From: Paludibacteraceae bacterium | GTDB lineage: Bacteria > Bacteroidota > Bacteroidia > Bacteroidales > Paludibacteraceae | Direction: 5' to 3' | Assembly: GCA_017550335.1 (NCBI GenBank) | Contig: JAFZPM010000027.1 | Span: forward strand, 62,001-126,000 | DNA length: 64,000 nt | Notes under the pieces: model-generated | Seen by the model: the letters and a program-made list of their open reading frames with translations, nothing else | Database searches by the model: none | Told to the model about the DNA's origin: nothing | In this document: in pieces, positions 61,529 through 64,000 of the stretch | How the letters are laid out: every line of letters begins with the position of its first letter | Numbering within the stretch: the first letter of the stretch is position 1 | Made by a program: the position numbers and the translations under genes

Positions 61529-61560
61529 GAAGAGGGGAGCCTTCCATGACCCTCCTCTTC
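61529..61560 (-). terminator. terminator of the biotin carboxylase operon
   Basis: GAAGAGGGG pairs with CCTCCTCTTC through one G-U pair. On the minus strand it is followed by TTTCGTTTTCC. It lies 22 bases beyond the stop codon of the carboxyltransferase gene. Confidence 0.65.
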
Positions 61561-61582
61561 TTCTCTTTTCGTATGATAATCC

Positions 61583-63115
61583 TTACAAAGGTATGTTCCC
61601 GTGCTTCTTGGCAGGATTGGACCGTATCTTGGTGTGGGTCATATCCAATGCCTGGATCAACTTCTCCCTCGTCTGTGAAGGGAGGATGATTTCGTCCACA
61701 TAGCCCAACTCGGCTGCTCTGTAAGGGTTGGAGAATTTCTCCTCGTACTCCTTGCGCGCCTTGGCTCTCTCTTCCTCTGTGGTATCCTTGTAGAGGATGT
61801 TCACTGCGCCCTCTTGTCCCATCACTGCGATTTCCGCGTTAGGGTATGCGAAGTTGACGTCAGCGCCTGTGTGCTTGCTGGACATGACGATGTAGGCACC
61901 TCCGTAGGCTTTACGCGTGATGACCGTGATCTTCGGAACTGTCGCCTCCACGTATGCGTAGACGATCTTCGCGCCGTGGCGGATGATTCCACCATGCTCT
62001 TGCGTGCAGCCAGGCAAGAATCCTGGCACGTCCACGAAGGATACGATAGGAATGCTGAAGCAGTCGCAGAAACGGATGAAACGTGCGGACTTGTCTGCCG
62101 TGTCGATGTCGAGCACACCTGCGTTGTAGGCAGGTTCATTGGCTACGATACCGATGACCTTACCCTCGATGTGGGCGAACCCGATGAGGATGTTCGGTGC
62201 GAAGTTCTCCATGATCTCGAAGAAGTATCCTCCGTCCACGACAGCCTCGATGAGTTGTTTCATGCTATATGGCTTGCTTGGGTCTTCAGGGATGAAGGTG
62301 TCCAAGTCGATTCCGTTCGGGTTGACCATGGAGTTGATGCCCGCCCTCGGCACATCGTCCATGTTGTTGGATGGCAGGTAGCCTAGAAGCTCGCGTACCA
62401 TCATGAGGGTCTCCTCCTCCGTCTCTCCCATGAAGTGGCATACACCGCTCTTGGAGGCGTGTGTGCTGGCACCGCCCAGTTCCTCTTTGTCCACTGATTC
62501 GTGGGTGACGGTCTTCACGACCTCCGGACCCGTGACGAACATATGGCTATGTTCCTTCACCATGAAGATGAAGTCAGTCAGGGCAGGGGAGTAACATGCG
62601 CCGCCGGCGCAAGGGCCGAGGATGACAGATATCTGCGGGATGACGCCCGATGAGATGGTGTTCTGGTAGAAGATGTCGCCATAGCCTGCGAGGCTGGATA
62701 CACCCTCTTGGATCCTGGCGCCTCCCGAGTCGTTCAGCGCGATGATAGGCGCACCCATCTTCAGGGCCAGTTTCTGTATTTTGACGATTTTGTTCGCGTT
62801 GGTGCGGCTCAGTGAACCACCCAATACGGTGAAGTCATATGCGTAGATGTAGACCAGACGTCCGTCGATCTTTCCGTATCCGATGATGACGCCGTCGCCC
62901 GGCATTTGTTTGTTCTCCAATCCGAAGTTGTGGCATTGGTGCGTCACGAACTTGTCCATCTCCACGAATGTTCCTTTGTCGAGGAGCATCGCTATGCGCT
63001 CGCGTGCGGTGTTTTTGCCCGCTTTATGTTGCTTTTCTATGCGTGCGGCATCTCCCGCTTCCGCTTTCCTATCAAGTTCAATGAATTTTTTGATGGCCGA
63101 TTCCATATCTTTCAA
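61583..63115 (-). CDS. acyl-CoA carboxylase carboxyltransferase subunit (methylmalonyl-CoA decarboxylase/propionyl-CoA carboxylase type)
   Basis: The 510-residue protein has both halves of the carboxyltransferase fold. It shows TARERIAMLLDKGTFVE near residue 36, the acyl-CoA binding DSGGARIQEGV and GPCAGGACYSPAL oxyanion loops, and the second-half VDVPGFLPGCTQEHGGIIRHGAKI and RKAYGGAYIVMSS. The C-terminus KIRSNPAKKHGNIPL is that of methylmalonyl-CoA/propionyl-CoA enzymes in Bacteroidota. It interconverts propionyl-CoA and methylmalonyl-CoA with a biotin carrier, consistent with propionate formation. It lies 15 bases after the biotin carrier gene. Confidence 0.9.
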   Translation of the reverse strand: MKDMESAIKKFIELDRKAEAGDAARIEKQHKAGKNTARERIAMLLDKGTFVEMDKFVTHQCHNFGLENKQMPGDGVIIGYGKIDGRLVYIYAYDFTVLGGSLSRTNANKIVKIQKLALKMGAPIIALNDSGGARIQEGVSSLAGYGDIFYQNTISSGVIPQISVILGPCAGGACYSPALTDFIFMVKEHSHMFVTGPEVVKTVTHESVDKEELGGASTHASKSGVCHFMGETEEETLMMVRELLGYLPSNNMDDVPRAGINSMVNPNGIDLDTFIPEDPSKPYSMKQLIEAVVDGGYFFEIMENFAPNILIGFAHIEGKVIGIVANEPAYNAGVLDIDTADKSARFIRFCDCFSIPIVSFVDVPGFLPGCTQEHGGIIRHGAKIVYAYVEATVPKITVITRKAYGGAYIVMSSKHTGADVNFAYPNAEIAVMGQEGAVNILYKDTTEEERAKARKEYEEKFSNPYRAAELGYVDEIILPSQTREKLIQALDMTHTKIRSNPAKKHGNIPL

Positions 63116-63130
63116 TCTTTCTTTTTTGGA

Positions 63131-63652
63131 TTAATTGTTCGGTTCAGTTGCCAACGGTCTTAGCTCGATGAGCGTCTGGTTGCCGGCGATGTTCTCGCCT
63201 TCCTGCACGTTTATCTTCCTGATCACGCAGTCGTTGACTACTTTGTATTCACTTTGCATCTTCATCGCTTCGACGATGATGACCGGTGTTCCTGCCTTCA
63301 CTTTGTCGCCCTCTTTCACGAGGATCTTGACCACTTTGCCAGGCATTGGGGTGAATACCCTGTCCTGTTTGAAGTTGGCGTTGTTCTTCTTCGAGAAGTG
63401 TTGGTAGTTGTTCAAAATCTCGACATTGAAGGCCTTGAACGCTACGCTGACGGTATACTCCCTGCCGTTTTCCGACGGCTTCAGTTCCGCATTGTATGAC
63501 CTGCCGTTCTCAGCGATGATGGAGCAGAGGCCGTTTTCCGCCATCACAATGTCCAAGTGATAAATTTTATCGTCAACAGAGATGTCCACCTTGTTCTCGT
63601 CTTGGCTCAAGAGAGAAATCTCTTTTGTTTTGTTTCCGATCTTTATTTTCAT
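63131..63652 (-). CDS. biotin carboxyl carrier protein subunit
   Basis: The 173-residue protein ends in a biotinyl domain: PMPGKVVKILVKEGDKVKAG, then the biotinylation motif VEAMKMQSE with the target lysine near residue 133, followed by IRKINVQEGENIAGNQTLIEL. The N-terminal half is a beta-rich DUF-like region found in carriers paired with biotin carboxylase in Bacteroidota. It carries CO2 from the carboxylase to the carboxyltransferase. It is the middle gene of the three-gene operon. Confidence 0.93.
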   Translation of the reverse strand: MKIKIGNKTKEISLLSQDENKVDISVDDKIYHLDIVMAENGLCSIIAENGRSYNAELKPSENGREYTVSVAFKAFNVEILNNYQHFSKKNNANFKQDRVFTPMPGKVVKILVKEGDKVKAGTPVIIVEAMKMQSEYKVVNDCVIRKINVQEGENIAGNQTLIELRPLATEPNN

Positions 63653-63688
63653 ATTGTGAAATTTAGTCTGTAAATGGTTTTAGGAAAG

Positions 63689-64000
63689 TTAATCGTAGTT
63701 ACGCATGTTGTTGCGTCTGCCGAATTCTTTCCATCGGCTGATCTGCCTGTTGTCCGACGTGGTCGAGGTGCTAGGCCTGTCTTGGTTCACCATGTAGTCG
63801 AAGTAGGCTGCGATGGCTGCGATGTCCTCGTCGGTATGGATCTCCTCGTCGTCTCCGTCCATGTTGTCCAGAGAGACGTTCTCCATGCGTTGTTTGTTCT
63901 CTTCGAGGAAAGCTGTGGTGTAGTGTCCTTTCACGAAATCAGGCACTTCGAGGATCTTCCTCAAGTAGCTGATGTTTGTCTTCACACCTGTGATCTTGTA
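63689..64000 (-). CDS. biotin carboxylase subunit, C-terminal end, partial
   Basis: The minus-strand frame is open to the window edge; an ATG at 63985 is internal. The visible 103 residues read YKITGVKTNISYLRKILEVP...FVKGHYTTAFLEEN, the conserved C-terminal region of AccC/PccA-type biotin carboxylases. A charged tail of about 55 residues, longer than in AccC alone, follows. It carboxylates the biotin on the carrier encoded next (36-base gap). Strong match by segment order, but only the end is seen. Confidence 0.88.
   Translation of the reverse strand, partial: YKITGVKTNISYLRKILEVPDFVKGHYTTAFLEENKQRMENVSLDNMDGDDEEIHTDEDIAAIAAYFDYMVNQDRPSTSTTSDNRQISRWKEFGRRNNMRNYD

Larger units (their letters stand above)
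61200..61582. other. intergenic stretch with giant-gene leader and a terminator
   Basis: The right half of the AT-rich stretch 61200-61370 contains a minus-strand TAATTTTG box (61359-61366), implying a leader of about 150 bases for the giant gene. The rest holds the terminator of the carboxyltransferase gene. No gene is visible. Confidence 0.5.

Noticed and set aside
1..64000. tRNA, rRNA, tmRNA and riboswitch genes
   Set aside because: I looked through the intergenic stretches for cloverleaf arms, TTCGA-type T loops and known riboswitch cores and found none I could support; a covariance-model scan would be needed to exclude them fully.

Overview
The window is from a Bacteroidota chromosome, most likely order Bacteroidales. 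Evidence: promoters with the Bacteroides-type -7 box TAnnTTTG, no obvious Shine-Dalgarno sequences, a type III glutamine synthetase, type IX secretion (T9SS) parts (PorV, the DUF5103 plug protein, and a giant secreted protein with a T9SS-type C-terminal sorting domain), DUF3127/DUF5723/DUF4380 families, and a biotin-dependent carboxylase operon. No tRNA, rRNA, CRISPR array or prophage was seen. Both ends are cut inside genes: a ViaA-like VWA protein on the left and a biotin carboxylase on the right.

Layout. 1-7 kb: VWA fragment, DUF2809 membrane protein, OmpA-like secreted protein, BASS-family symporter, an acidic secreted protein, the pabB-pabC folate pair and a DUF4143 AAA ATPase. 7-13.6 kb: a defence-like island with an AbiEi/AbiEii type IV toxin-antitoxin pair and two overlapping DUF262 proteins, flanked by diverged repeats and recurrent TTTGCAGA motifs. 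13.6-25 kb: housekeeping genes (mnmE with an epimerase-zinc-ribbon fusion; a ModF-like ABC ATPase with smpB and a Yip1-like protein; DUF4380; rlmD, metallophosphoesterase, Nif3-like and zinc-ribbon coiled-coil genes in one operon). 25-30 kb: unassigned envelope and secreted proteins, a BspA-like LRR protein and a Sel1-repeat lipoprotein. 30-35.5 kb: a five-gene operon combining a taurine/nitrate-type ABC importer, a substrate-binding protein fused to a peptidoglycan-binding OmpA domain, a PspA-like membrane coiled-coil protein and a second coiled-coil protein. This is the best candidate here for an undescribed system. 36-41 kb: porV, an MFS transporter, miaA and the T9SS plug protein. 41-43.5 kb: AT-rich region with two transposase remnants, a 58-bp duplication and orphan membrane proteins. 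43.8-46 kb: glnN. 46-56 kb: envelope proteins (DUF4253, Big_2, DUF5723, lipoproteins), DUF3127 with an SSB-like tail, a GH5 lipoprotein, a metallophosphoesterase and an OmpA-family protein. 55.8-61.2 kb: an 1800-residue secreted protein with about 28 Cys-rich repeats, probably co-transcribed with the OmpA protein. 61.6-64 kb: carboxyltransferase, biotin carrier and biotin carboxylase subunits.

How the parts relate: PorV and the plug protein belong to the machinery that would export the giant repeat protein. The ABC/OmpA/PspA-like operon looks like an envelope-anchored uptake or stress assembly. The AbiE and DUF262 genes look like an acquired anti-phage cassette placed between core genes. All function calls are from reading motifs; no database search was run.
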